Shown in pieces: positions 1 through 5,906 of a stretch of 10,642 bases of DNA. Every line of letters starts with the position of its first letter. Within the stretch, counting starts at the first letter, position 1. Origin of the DNA: Bacillota bacterium (GTDB taxonomy: Bacteria; Bacillota; Clostridia; Oscillospirales; Ruminococcaceae); contig JAEWYJ010000030.1 of assembly GCA_023395695.1 (NCBI GenBank), positions 1 to 10,642 of the forward strand, given 5' to 3'. Below the pieces are notes generated by a model. The model saw only the letters and a program-made list of their open reading frames with translations. It had not been told where the DNA came from and searched no databases. The position numbers were made by a program, and so were the translations under genes.

Positions 1-870
1 CTGCCCGAAATGGTACAGGGCCTGCCGGTGACTGCGCTGGGCAGGCTTGCCTTTGACGCCGCCGAAGAACAGCCCAAGGGCGAGCAGCTGCGCATCACCT
101 GCGGGCTGCCCGCCAAAGAAACGGACAACCGCAGGCTGGAACGGCTGACGCTGCCCTCAACGCTCAAGCGCGTGGGCGACTACGCGTTTTACAACTGCGC
201 ACAGCTGCGCGAGGTGCGCTTTTTAAGCGAGGTCGCACATTGGGGCGTTGATGCGTTTATGAATTGCCGCAGACTCAACACCTTTTTTATCCGGGCCGCG
301 GACGAGCGGGCAGAAAGCGTCTATTATTTTGCAAGCGCGTTTTCCCGCGAGCTGGACATCACGGTGGAATATCCTGAGGGGCCAGCTGCCCGGTTAATTT
401 TCCCCGGCTATGCGGAAGCATATCAGGAGAATATATCTGCGCGCTGCTTTTTTTATGAGGTGCAGGGCGCCGGCTATCCCTACCGTAGCATGTTCAGGAG
501 CCGCGCGCTGGTGCTCAAGGACTACGACCGGCTGTGGCCGGCGTTGTTGGCAACCGAGCACGACCCCGACTGCGCACTGCGTATGGCATGGTACAGGCTG
601 CGTTATCCGCGTACGCTGCTGCGTGAGGCGTCGGCGCAGTATCTGCTGTTTCTGCGCCGCAATGCGGGCGCAACCATTGCCTGGCTGCTGGGTCTCAAAG
701 ATATGCGCGGGCTGGCGTGGTTTTTGCCCCGCTCGCAGGCCAGCCGGGAAACGCTGCGTCTTGCTTGCGACCAAGCGCGCAGGCAAGGCTTACCCGAAGC
801 GCTGGCCCTGCTAATTGAGGAACAGCACCGGGACTTTCCGGAGGGAATAAATAAGTCCTTTGTGCTATAG
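1..870 (+). CDS. BspA-type leucine-rich-repeat (LRR_5) protein, 5' end outside window
   Basis: The reading frame is open from base 1 (codons L-P-E-M) to a TAG at 868-870, so the ATG at position 10 is probably internal and the gene starts upstream. There are 289 visible residues. The N-terminal third shows the LRR_5/BspA pattern: 'LPEMVQGLPVTALGRLAF', then 'LERLTLPSTLKRVGDYAFYNCAQLREVRF' split over about residues 46-73, then 'VDAFMNCRRLNTFFI'. The rest (about residues 150-280) lacks that pattern and looks helical, with repeated Leu/Ala/Arg-rich segments resembling an alpha-solenoid. No signal peptide or anchor is visible, but the N terminus is missing. The next gene lies 108 bases downstream on the same strand. 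By context I infer a target-binding or scaffold partner of the VWA/MoxR pair. This is inference from position only, and no catalytic motif is seen. Confidence 0.75.
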   Translation: MPEMVQGLPVTALGRLAFDAAEEQPKGEQLRITCGLPAKETDNRRLERLTLPSTLKRVGDYAFYNCAQLREVRFLSEVAHWGVDAFMNCRRLNTFFIRAADERAESVYYFASAFSRELDITVEYPEGPAARLIFPGYAEAYQENISARCFFYEVQGAGYPYRSMFRSRALVLKDYDRLWPALLATEHDPDCALRMAWYRLRYPRTLLREASAQYLLFLRRNAGATIAWLLGLKDMRGLAWFLPRSQASRETLRLACDQARRQGLPEALALLIEEQHRDFPEGINKSFVL

Positions 871-978
871 GAAACGCATCTGGCGCGTATGCCAGAATTT
901 ATAACGAAGCATCCGCTGCCTTTGTTTTGTGCAGCGCACAGTGGAATTTACAAATAACAGATCGGGGAGGGACAAGCG

Positions 979-2343
979 GTGGCGAGCAAAAAGACACTGG
1001 CGGAAATTGGTGTAACGATTCTGGAGGCGGCGCAGAGCGAACTGTATATGAACCTGCCTTATCTTGATCTGGCACTGTGCGCGCTGGCGTTTTTGCCCGG
1101 GGAGGAGATGACGCCAACGCTGGCCACCAACGGCGAGCAGCTTTATTTTAACAGCGCCTACCTGTCCGAACGCTATTTGCGAACCCTGACGGGATTAAAC
1201 CGCACCTATTTACATATTGTGTTGCATTGCATGCTGCGGCATCTGGCTAAAAAGCGGGGCAAAGAGGCGCCGCTGTGGGACTTGTCCTGCGATATTGCCG
1301 TTGAGAGCATTTTGGATACGCTGGCGATGGATTATCCCTGCCTCAAGGGGCTGGGTGCGCCGATGCGCCGCGGCCTTTACAGCAATTTGCACACCCGTAT
1401 GCGGGTGCTGACCGCCGAAGGCATTTATTACGAGCTGATGCGCCGTCGCCTGCCGGAGCAGGAGCTTGCCGCATTGCGGCGGGAATTTTTTGAGGATGAC
1501 CACGGGCTGTGGGCGCCTGAAAACCGCGACCAAAAGCAACAGAGCGACCGTCAGGATAAAAAGTGGGGTGGTATGTCCGAACGTACCCAGACCGGCCTTG
1601 AGACGGTTATGGCCGGTCGGTCGACGGGCGGCGAGGCCGTCTACGAACAGATTAAGGTCGCCAACCGCGCGGGTGCCGATTACCGCAGCTTTCTGCGGCG
1701 TTTTGCGGTGCCGCGTGAGGTTATTGGCGTGGATGGCGACACCTTCGACTATGGCTTTTATAGCTACGGGCTGCGGCTTTATGGCAACATGCCGCTTATT
1801 GAGCCGCCCGAGACCCGTGAGGAAAAGCGCATTCAGGACTTTGTAATTGCGGTTGACACCTCTCTTTCGACCTCGGGTGCGCTGGTTCGGGCGTTTTTGG
1901 CTTCGACCTATTCGATTTTGCGCAGTACCGAAACCTTTTCGTCCAAGGTGAACATCCGTATTATCCAGTGTGACGATCAGGTGCGCGGCGACACTATTAT
2001 CCGTGACCTGAGCCAGCTTGAGACGTATATGGAGCGCTTTCAGCTCTCGGGCGGCAGCGCAACCGACTTTCGTCCTGTTTTTGAGCATATTGAGCGTTTG
2101 CGCGCGGCTGGGGAGCTGCGCGGGCTGCGCGGGCTGATCTATTTTACCGACGGCATGGGTATCTACCCCAAAAAACGTCCGCCTTATGAGACGGCGTTTA
2201 TTATGACCGAGCCTCCGATTCCGGTGGAGGTGCCGCCATGGGCCATCCGCCTCTCGCTGACCGAATCGGAGCTGGAACAGGCAGCACGCCCTGCGCCGCT
2301 TGAGGATGAGGGCCCCGACTGGTCGGAGCTGCCGTATTTATAA
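979..2343 (+). CDS. VWA-like domain protein with metallopeptidase-like N-terminal domain (DUF2201 type)
   Basis: A 454-residue protein starting at GTG 979, chosen because GGGGAGGGA lies about 8 bases upstream. The N-terminal part (about 1-125) resembles the putative metallopeptidase domain of DUF2201 proteins. The zinc-motif region reads H79-I-V-L-H83, followed by H88 and the acidic segment W-D-L-S-C-D105, so two histidines and an aspartate are present but the HExxH glutamate is isoleucine. The C-terminal part (about 285-420) is a VWA-like fold with MIDAS residues: D-T-S-L-S (DxSxS) in 'FVIAVDTSLS', the Thr in 'GGSATDF' and the Asp in 'YFTDGMG'. The middle (about 165-200) is charged and probably flexible. 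Known for the families: VWA proteins of this kind pair with MoxR AAA+ ATPases, encoded here 31 bases downstream. The inferred role is adaptor or substrate of that ATPase in complex remodelling in the cytoplasm. The substrate is unknown. Confidence 0.8.
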   Translation: MASKKTLAEIGVTILEAAQSELYMNLPYLDLALCALAFLPGEEMTPTLATNGEQLYFNSAYLSERYLRTLTGLNRTYLHIVLHCMLRHLAKKRGKEAPLWDLSCDIAVESILDTLAMDYPCLKGLGAPMRRGLYSNLHTRMRVLTAEGIYYELMRRRLPEQELAALRREFFEDDHGLWAPENRDQKQQSDRQDKKWGGMSERTQTGLETVMAGRSTGGEAVYEQIKVANRAGADYRSFLRRFAVPREVIGVDGDTFDYGFYSYGLRLYGNMPLIEPPETREEKRIQDFVIAVDTSLSTSGALVRAFLASTYSILRSTETFSSKVNIRIIQCDDQVRGDTIIRDLSQLETYMERFQLSGGSATDFRPVFEHIERLRAAGELRGLRGLIYFTDGMGIYPKKRPPYETAFIMTEPPIPVEVPPWAIRLSLTESELEQAARPAPLEDEGPDWSELPYL

Positions 2344-2374
2344 GCTGTTTATAAGAAATAAGCGGAGGAATACC

Positions 2375-3901
2375 ATGAATATCAAAGAAGCAAAACAGGA
2401 GATTGCCAACACGCTGCGGGCCTACCTGGCCAAGGATGGGCAGGGCAGCTACCTGATACCCGTCAACCGCCAGCGCCCCGTGCTGCTCATGGGCCCTCCG
2501 GGCATCGGAAAAACCCAGATTATGGCACAGATTGCCGCCGAAACCGGCGTGGGGCTGGTCTCCTACACCATCACCCACCACACCCGCCAAAGCGCCATCG
2601 GCCTGCCCTTTATCGAAAAGCACCGCTACGGCGGTAAGGAATATGCCGTCACCGCATACACCATGAGCGAAATTCTTGCCTCGGTCTACAGCCTGATGGA
2701 AAACACCGGAATTGGCGAGGGCATTTTGTTTCTCGACGAGATTAACTGCGTCTCCGAAACGCTGGCCCCCATGATGCTCCAGTTTTTGCAGAATAAGACC
2801 TTCGGCAATCAGCGCCTGCCGGAGGGCTGGCTGATCGTCGCCGCGGGCAATCCGCCGGAGTACAATAAGTCGGTGCGGGATTTTGACGTTGTGACGCTCG
2901 ACCGCGTCAAGCGCATTGATGTCCGGGAGGATTTTGCGGTCTGGAAGGAATATGCCTACCGCAAAGCCCTGCATGGCGCCATCATTTCTTACCTGGACAT
3001 TAAGAAAGAGCATTTCTACCGGATTGAAACCGGCGTAGACGGCATGGAATTTGCCACCGCGCGCGGCTGGGAGGATCTCAGCGAGCTGCTGCAGGTCTAT
3101 GAGCAGCTGGGTCTTGAGCTGGGGCACGAGGTTGTGGGTCAATATATTCAGCTGCCCCGCATCGCCCGCGATTTTGCCGCATATCTTGCGCTTTATTATA
3201 AATATCAGCAAACCTATCACGTCAATGAGATTATAGAGGGGCAATGGCATGCCGTTACGGCCGCTGAGCTGAGGGCCGCACCGTTTGACGAAAAGCTGGC
3301 GGTTATGGGCCTGTTGCTTGCCCGTCTGTCCGATTCAGCCGGGCAAGCCCGCGCGCAGGATGCTCTGACCGAAGCGCTTTATGCCGATCTGCTGGCCTTT
3401 AAAGCGCAGCTCGCGTCAGGCGCCTCCGCCATAAAGATTCTTGAGGGCCTAACGCAGCGTCGCCTTGCAGAATTGGCCCGGGCTGCCGAGGCGGGCCAGC
3501 TGGACAAGGAAGCCCGCGGGCAAACGCAGCGGGAGGTCGCGTGCCTGAACCGCTACCGCGAGAGACTTGCGGCTGAAGGCATTGCCGGGGCTGACGCACT
3601 CGACGCGGTGCGCAACTGGTTTCAGGAGGAGGTCGAAGCCCGCAAAAGCGCTGGAGAAGTGGCGGGCAGGCACTTTGAGCATGTATTTAACTACCTGGAG
3701 CAGGCCTTTGGAGAAAGCCAAGAGTTGGTGCTGTTTGTCACCGAGATTACCGCCGGTTTTGACACCTCGTGGTTTGTCGAGCATTTTGGCTGCGATGCAT
3801 ATTTTCGCCATAACAAGGCGTTGCTGTTTGATGACGCGCACCACCGTATTCGTCAGGATATTCTCGCGGCAAGGGGCGACGGCGCACCCGCAACGTTTTA
3901 G
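2375..3901 (+). CDS. MoxR-type AAA+ ATPase
   Basis: A 508-residue protein. The frame is open further upstream, to an ATG at 2300 inside the preceding gene. ATG 2375 is preferred because GGAGGA sits about 7 bases upstream and the first residues form the domain start. The AAA+ core fills about residues 1-300: Walker A GPPGIGKT (40-47), Walker B 'ILFLDEIN' (117-124), sensor 1 Asn in 'VAAGNPPEYN' (N159) and arginines in 'LDRVKR' for inter-subunit contacts. The C-terminal 200 residues are helical and charged, with no motif I know. MoxR ATPases work as hexameric chaperones that use ATP to activate or insert cofactors into partner complexes, usually with a VWA protein such as the one encoded just upstream. 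The 31-base gap indicates co-transcription. The particular target is not evident. Confidence 0.87.
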   Translation: MNIKEAKQEIANTLRAYLAKDGQGSYLIPVNRQRPVLLMGPPGIGKTQIMAQIAAETGVGLVSYTITHHTRQSAIGLPFIEKHRYGGKEYAVTAYTMSEILASVYSLMENTGIGEGILFLDEINCVSETLAPMMLQFLQNKTFGNQRLPEGWLIVAAGNPPEYNKSVRDFDVVTLDRVKRIDVREDFAVWKEYAYRKALHGAIISYLDIKKEHFYRIETGVDGMEFATARGWEDLSELLQVYEQLGLELGHEVVGQYIQLPRIARDFAAYLALYYKYQQTYHVNEIIEGQWHAVTAAELRAAPFDEKLAVMGLLLARLSDSAGQARAQDALTEALYADLLAFKAQLASGASAIKILEGLTQRRLAELARAAEAGQLDKEARGQTQREVACLNRYRERLAAEGIAGADALDAVRNWFQEEVEARKSAGEVAGRHFEHVFNYLEQAFGESQELVLFVTEITAGFDTSWFVEHFGCDAYFRHNKALLFDDAHHRIRQDILAARGDGAPATF

Positions 3902-3948
3902 CACTTGTGTAAACTGCAACCAACTAAGCGAAAGGTGGAAAAAAGGCT

Positions 3949-4725
3949 ATGAAAAACGCGGTTAAAGAAAAGCTTGCAGCAGGTCAACGGGTTTTGGGTG
4001 TCTTCCATGAGCTTGGCAGCGCCACGGCGGTTGAAATGCTGGGCTACGGCGGGCTGGATTTTGTCGTTATCGACGCAGAGCACGGCCCGTTCGGCGTGGA
4101 GCGGGTGCAGGAGCTTATCCGCGCAGCCAACGGTGCACAGCTTGTACCAATGGTGCGCGCCAAGGACAGTGAACGCAATTCGCTGCTTAAAATGCTGGAT
4201 GTTGGGGCAATGGGCCTGATTATTCCCAACGTTCAAAGCGTCGCGGAGGCCCGGCGCATCGTTGAGTACGGCAAATACTGCCCGCTGGGCAACCGCGGCA
4301 TTGCGCCGACCAGTGGCAGTAAATTTTGGACGGCGGACTATGCCGCACAGGGGTTGGAGCACTATTTTTCGGTCAGCAACAGTGAAACGCTGCTGCTCCC
4401 CCAATGTGAAACGCGCCAGTGTCTGGAAAGCATTGAGGAGATTGTCGCAATTGAGGGCATAGACGGCATTTTCGTCGGCCCTTACGATTTATCAGCCGCT
4501 TTGGGCAAGCCCGGACAGTTTGAAGACCCGGCGGTAACAGGCGCTGTTGAGCGGATCTTAAAGGCATGCCAAACGGCCGGCAAGCTGTCGTTTATCTATG
4601 CCGGCAGCCTTGACGACGTTATAAAAAGGTACGGGCAGGGTTACGGCGCAGTCTGCCACGGTATGGATGCTTTGATCCTGAAGGATGCGGTCAGGCGCAT
4701 TGTTTCGTCGGTAAAAGCCCTATAA
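3949..4725 (+). CDS. HpcH/HpaI-family class II aldolase (2-oxo-3-deoxy acid type)
   Basis: A 258-residue protein of normal family length, starting at ATG 3949 with AAAGGTGG upstream. Family members reversibly split 4-hydroxy-2-oxo acids (for example 2-dehydro-3-deoxyglucarate or 4-hydroxy-2-oxoheptanedioate) to pyruvate and an aldehyde using a divalent metal. The key residues are all visible: H45 in 'IDAEHGPF' and R70 in 'VPMVRAKD' at the same numbers as the HpaI catalytic pair, the metal-binding glutamate E154 in 'PQCETRQ', and the aspartate D180 in 'VGPYDLS'. The glycine-rich segment 'NRGIAPTSGSKF' (115-126) matches the family's phosphate/substrate loop region. The substrate cannot be named from the sequence. 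It lies 47 bases after the ATPase gene and ends just before a strong hairpin. It may be read with the preceding genes, but a functional link is not evident. Confidence 0.87.
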   Translation: MKNAVKEKLAAGQRVLGVFHELGSATAVEMLGYGGLDFVVIDAEHGPFGVERVQELIRAANGAQLVPMVRAKDSERNSLLKMLDVGAMGLIIPNVQSVAEARRIVEYGKYCPLGNRGIAPTSGSKFWTADYAAQGLEHYFSVSNSETLLLPQCETRQCLESIEEIVAIEGIDGIFVGPYDLSAALGKPGQFEDPAVTGAVERILKACQTAGKLSFIYAGSLDDVIKRYGQGYGAVCHGMDALILKDAVRRIVSSVKAL

Positions 4726-4728
4726 AAG

Positions 4729-4763
4729 GCTAATGGCGGGTGGCTATGCCACCCGCCATTAGC
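4729..4763 (+). terminator. Strong hairpin after the aldolase gene
   Basis: A perfect 16-bp inverted repeat (4729-4744 with 4748-4763) with a TAT loop, very GC-rich in the stem, begins 3 bases after the aldolase stop. On the + strand no T run follows (TACAAGTTATC), so it is not a textbook intrinsic terminator in that direction and may act instead as an RNA 3'-end stabiliser. On the - strand the stem is followed by CTTTTATA, so it could serve as a back-up terminator for leftward transcripts. Confidence 0.6.
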
Positions 4764-4774
4764 TACAAGTTATC

Positions 4775-4801
4775 AAAAAAACCGCCCGCTATTGCGGACG
4801 G
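4775..4801 (-). terminator. Intrinsic terminator of the original tRNA-Gln gene
   Basis: Read on the - strand, an 8-bp stem with one mismatch (4801-4794 with 4789-4782, tetraloop AATA) is followed directly by seven T (4781-4775). This is a standard rho-independent terminator, and it begins only 7 bases beyond the tRNA CCA end at 4808. It therefore marks the native 3' end of the tRNA transcription unit that was split by the element. Confidence 0.8.
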
Positions 4802-4807
4802 CCTTTA

Positions 4808-4857
4808 TGGTTGCCGAACTAGGATTCGAACCCAGACAAACAGAGTCAGAGTCTGTC
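4808..4857 (-). tRNA. tRNA-Gln(CTG), 3' half only (truncated by insertion)
   Basis: On the - strand this reads as the 3' part of a tRNA: anticodon stem ACAGA/TCTGT, a 7-base loop CTCTGAC with T33 and anticodon CTG (Gln, codon CAG), a 4-base variable loop TTGT, T arm CTGGG-TTCGAAT-CCTAG, acceptor strand TTCGGCA, discriminator A and an encoded CCA. The bases on the 5' side (4858 onward, CCC then TTCCCCCC on the - strand) do not form a D arm or a matching acceptor strand TGCCGAA. The gene here is therefore a non-functional remnant. A functional copy is expected where the element's other end rejoins the chromosome. Confidence 0.88.
4808..4857. repeat. Attachment site (element-chromosome junction, attL/attR type)
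   Basis: The tRNA-Gln 3' half is the core at which a tyrosine-recombinase element inserted. Tyrosine integrases commonly use tRNA 3' ends, carrying a copy of the 3' half in attP so that the host tRNA is restored at the other end. The flanks agree: GC-rich housekeeping-style genes and the tRNA terminator lie to the left, with an integrase and conjugation genes to the right. The exact crossover and full core length cannot be read from one end; the tRNA match spans about 50 bases. Confidence 0.82.
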
Positions 4858-5769
4858 GGGTTGGGGGGAAGAATCATTAATAAAGACGTTTAATTTTCCC
4901 GCCGCTTTACTGACTGCACGTTGTTTTTCCAGATGAGTATAGATAGCCAATGTCGTGTGAATATCTCTATGCCCCATCAAATATGAAGCAGTTTTTACAT
5001 CAATACCTGCATCATAAAGCATCGTACAATATGTGTGCCGAATCATATGTTGAGTAATATCTAAACTTGTCTGCTGCTTATACTTTATCCATTGCCAACT
5101 ATGGGCATTGGGATTAATAGGTGTATAAGAATTTTCACCAAAAATTAGACCCTTATGAATGCCGGGATGTTTTTTCAGAATTGGTTTTAAGGTTTTGGGC
5201 ATCGGAATGATCCGTTCTTGATCGCCATTTTTTAAATAGTCCCGAATGAAGGACTGTTTTTTTACATACACAACAGCCTTATTTACACAGATTAAGTTTT
5301 GCTCGAAATCCAAGTCCTCCCATTTTAGGGCAAGCATTTCTGATCGCCTAAGGCCGGTCATCAATAAGCAGTAGGCATAAAATCCATTTTCAAAATTATT
5401 TCGGTGTAACAAAACTATTTCGACTTCACCTTGCGTTAATGCCCGGCGATGACTTTTCGTAGCCATGCGTGGCGTCTTGACAAAGCTACAAGGATTCGAT
5501 AGCTCTAGTCCTTGTATATTGGCGTATCTGAAAATTTGCTGAATCATGTATTTTCTTTTATTGATAGAACTTTTAGCTAGACCTTGCTGATGTAATCCAT
5601 CTAATAGTTCCTGAACTTTTTTAGGAGTAATATCTTCCATGTTTAGTCCATCGAATTTTGTAACCAAATGGTGTTGCATTTTCGCGTACTCATTAAGAGT
5701 ATTTTTTTGAACTTCGCCTTCTTGAAATTTGATCCATTTGTTAGCCCAATGCTTAAACGTCATATCCAT
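4846..5769 (-). CDS. int: Tyrosine recombinase (phage-type integrase)
   Basis: The gene encodes 307 residues from ATG 5769. The frame extends to an ATG at 5799, but that lies inside a hairpin, while ATG 5769 has GGGAG (5782-5778) 8 bases upstream. The N-terminal half (about 1-95) is the SAM-like core-binding domain ('TLNEYAKMQHHL...'). The C-terminal catalytic domain carries R141 in 'TGLRRSE', H241-x-x-R244 in 'HMIRHTYCT', H267 in 'LMGHRDI' and the nucleophile Y277 in 'LAIYTH'. A lysine in 'VNKAVVYVKK' is a candidate for the beta-hairpin lysine. It integrates and, with an unseen excisionase, excises the element at tRNA-Gln. The last codons D-R-L and the TGA stop lie in the tRNA anticodon arm, so the gene ends inside its own attachment site. 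AT-rich codon use contrasts with the chromosome to the left. Confidence 0.93.
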   Translation of the reverse strand: MDMTFKHWANKWIKFQEGEVQKNTLNEYAKMQHHLVTKFDGLNMEDITPKKVQELLDGLHQQGLAKSSINKRKYMIQQIFRYANIQGLELSNPCSFVKTPRMATKSHRRALTQGEVEIVLLHRNNFENGFYAYCLLMTGLRRSEMLALKWEDLDFEQNLICVNKAVVYVKKQSFIRDYLKNGDQERIIPMPKTLKPILKKHPGIHKGLIFGENSYTPINPNAHSWQWIKYKQQTSLDITQHMIRHTYCTMLYDAGIDVKTASYLMGHRDIHTTLAIYTHLEKQRAVSKAAGKLNVFINDSSPQPDRL

Positions 5770-5783
5770 AATACTGTCTCCCT

Positions 5784-5816
5784 TCCCTACAACATTCATG
5801 TTGTAGGGATTTTTTT
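5784..5816 (+). terminator. Hairpin 1 of the int-parA control region; terminator-like on the + strand
   Basis: A perfect 11-bp inverted repeat (5784-5794 with 5799-5809, loop TTCA) is followed on the + strand by seven T (5810-5816). It could stop rightward transcripts running antisense through int. On the - strand it forms part of the int leader and ends 1-2 bases before the int ribosome binding site, so it could also influence int translation. Confidence 0.65.
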
Positions 5817-5825
5817 ATTGTCTTG

Positions 5826-5855
5826 AAAGTCCCTACCAATCGGTAGGGACTTTTT
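5826..5855 (+). terminator. Hairpin 2 of the int-parA control region; terminator-like on the + strand
   Basis: A perfect 12-bp inverted repeat (5826-5837 with 5842-5853, loop AATC) has a T run 5851-5855 on the + strand. Its stem contains the same heptamer TCCCTAC/GTAGGGA as hairpin 1. Together they form tandem terminators upstream of parA or, read leftward, two successive structures in the int leader. Confidence 0.65.
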
Positions 5856-5879
5856 CATTTTATATCGTAAACCTATATT
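5852..5879 (+). promoter_or_regulatory. Candidate parA promoter, overlapping the int promoter
   Basis: TTTTCA (5852-5857) and TATATT (5874-5879) are spaced by 16 bases, 4/6 and 5/6 matches to sigma-A boxes. The start would fall a few bases before the parA ribosome binding site AGGAGGA (about 5892-5898). It overlaps the leftward int promoter, so the two may compete. A weak match. Confidence 0.3.
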
Positions 5880-5886
5880 TCGACAA
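5857..5886 (-). promoter_or_regulatory. Candidate int promoter
   Basis: On the - strand TTGTCG (5886-5881) and TATAAA (5864-5859) or TAAAAT (5862-5857) are spaced by 16 or 18 bases, close to sigma-A consensus. The predicted start near 5850 would put both hairpins in an int leader of about 80 bases. The call rests on consensus matching alone. Confidence 0.4.
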
Positions 5887-5906
5887 ATAGACAGGAGGAA
5901 GGCAAT

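Noticed and set aside
876..900. Small hairpin TCTGGC...GCCAGA after the LRR gene
   Set aside because: Only 6 bp with a 6-base loop and no T run; too weak to call a terminator. The rest of 871-963 shows no clear promoter.
1210..2088. 292-codon open frame on the - strand opposite the VWA gene
   Set aside because: It lies entirely opposite a gene with MIDAS motifs and has no good ribosome binding site or recognisable domain.
2300..2374. Upstream start of the MoxR gene at 2300
   Set aside because: It would overlap the end of the VWA gene by 44 bases and lacks a ribosome binding site; ATG 2375 has a strong GGAGGA.
2201..3250. Long open frame on the - strand opposite the MoxR ATPase gene (349 codons)
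   Set aside because: The + strand has clear AAA+ motifs across the same bases. The - strand protein shows no family motif, and its frame is an effect of GC-rich codon use.
4808..4857. Complete tRNA gene
   Set aside because: The D arm, 5' acceptor strand and their pairing are absent; bases beyond 4857 are G/C runs unrelated to a tRNA.
5770..5799. Upstream int start at ATG 5799
   Set aside because: That codon lies in the arm of hairpin 1 and has no ribosome binding site at proper distance, whereas ATG 5769 has GGGAG 8 bases upstream.
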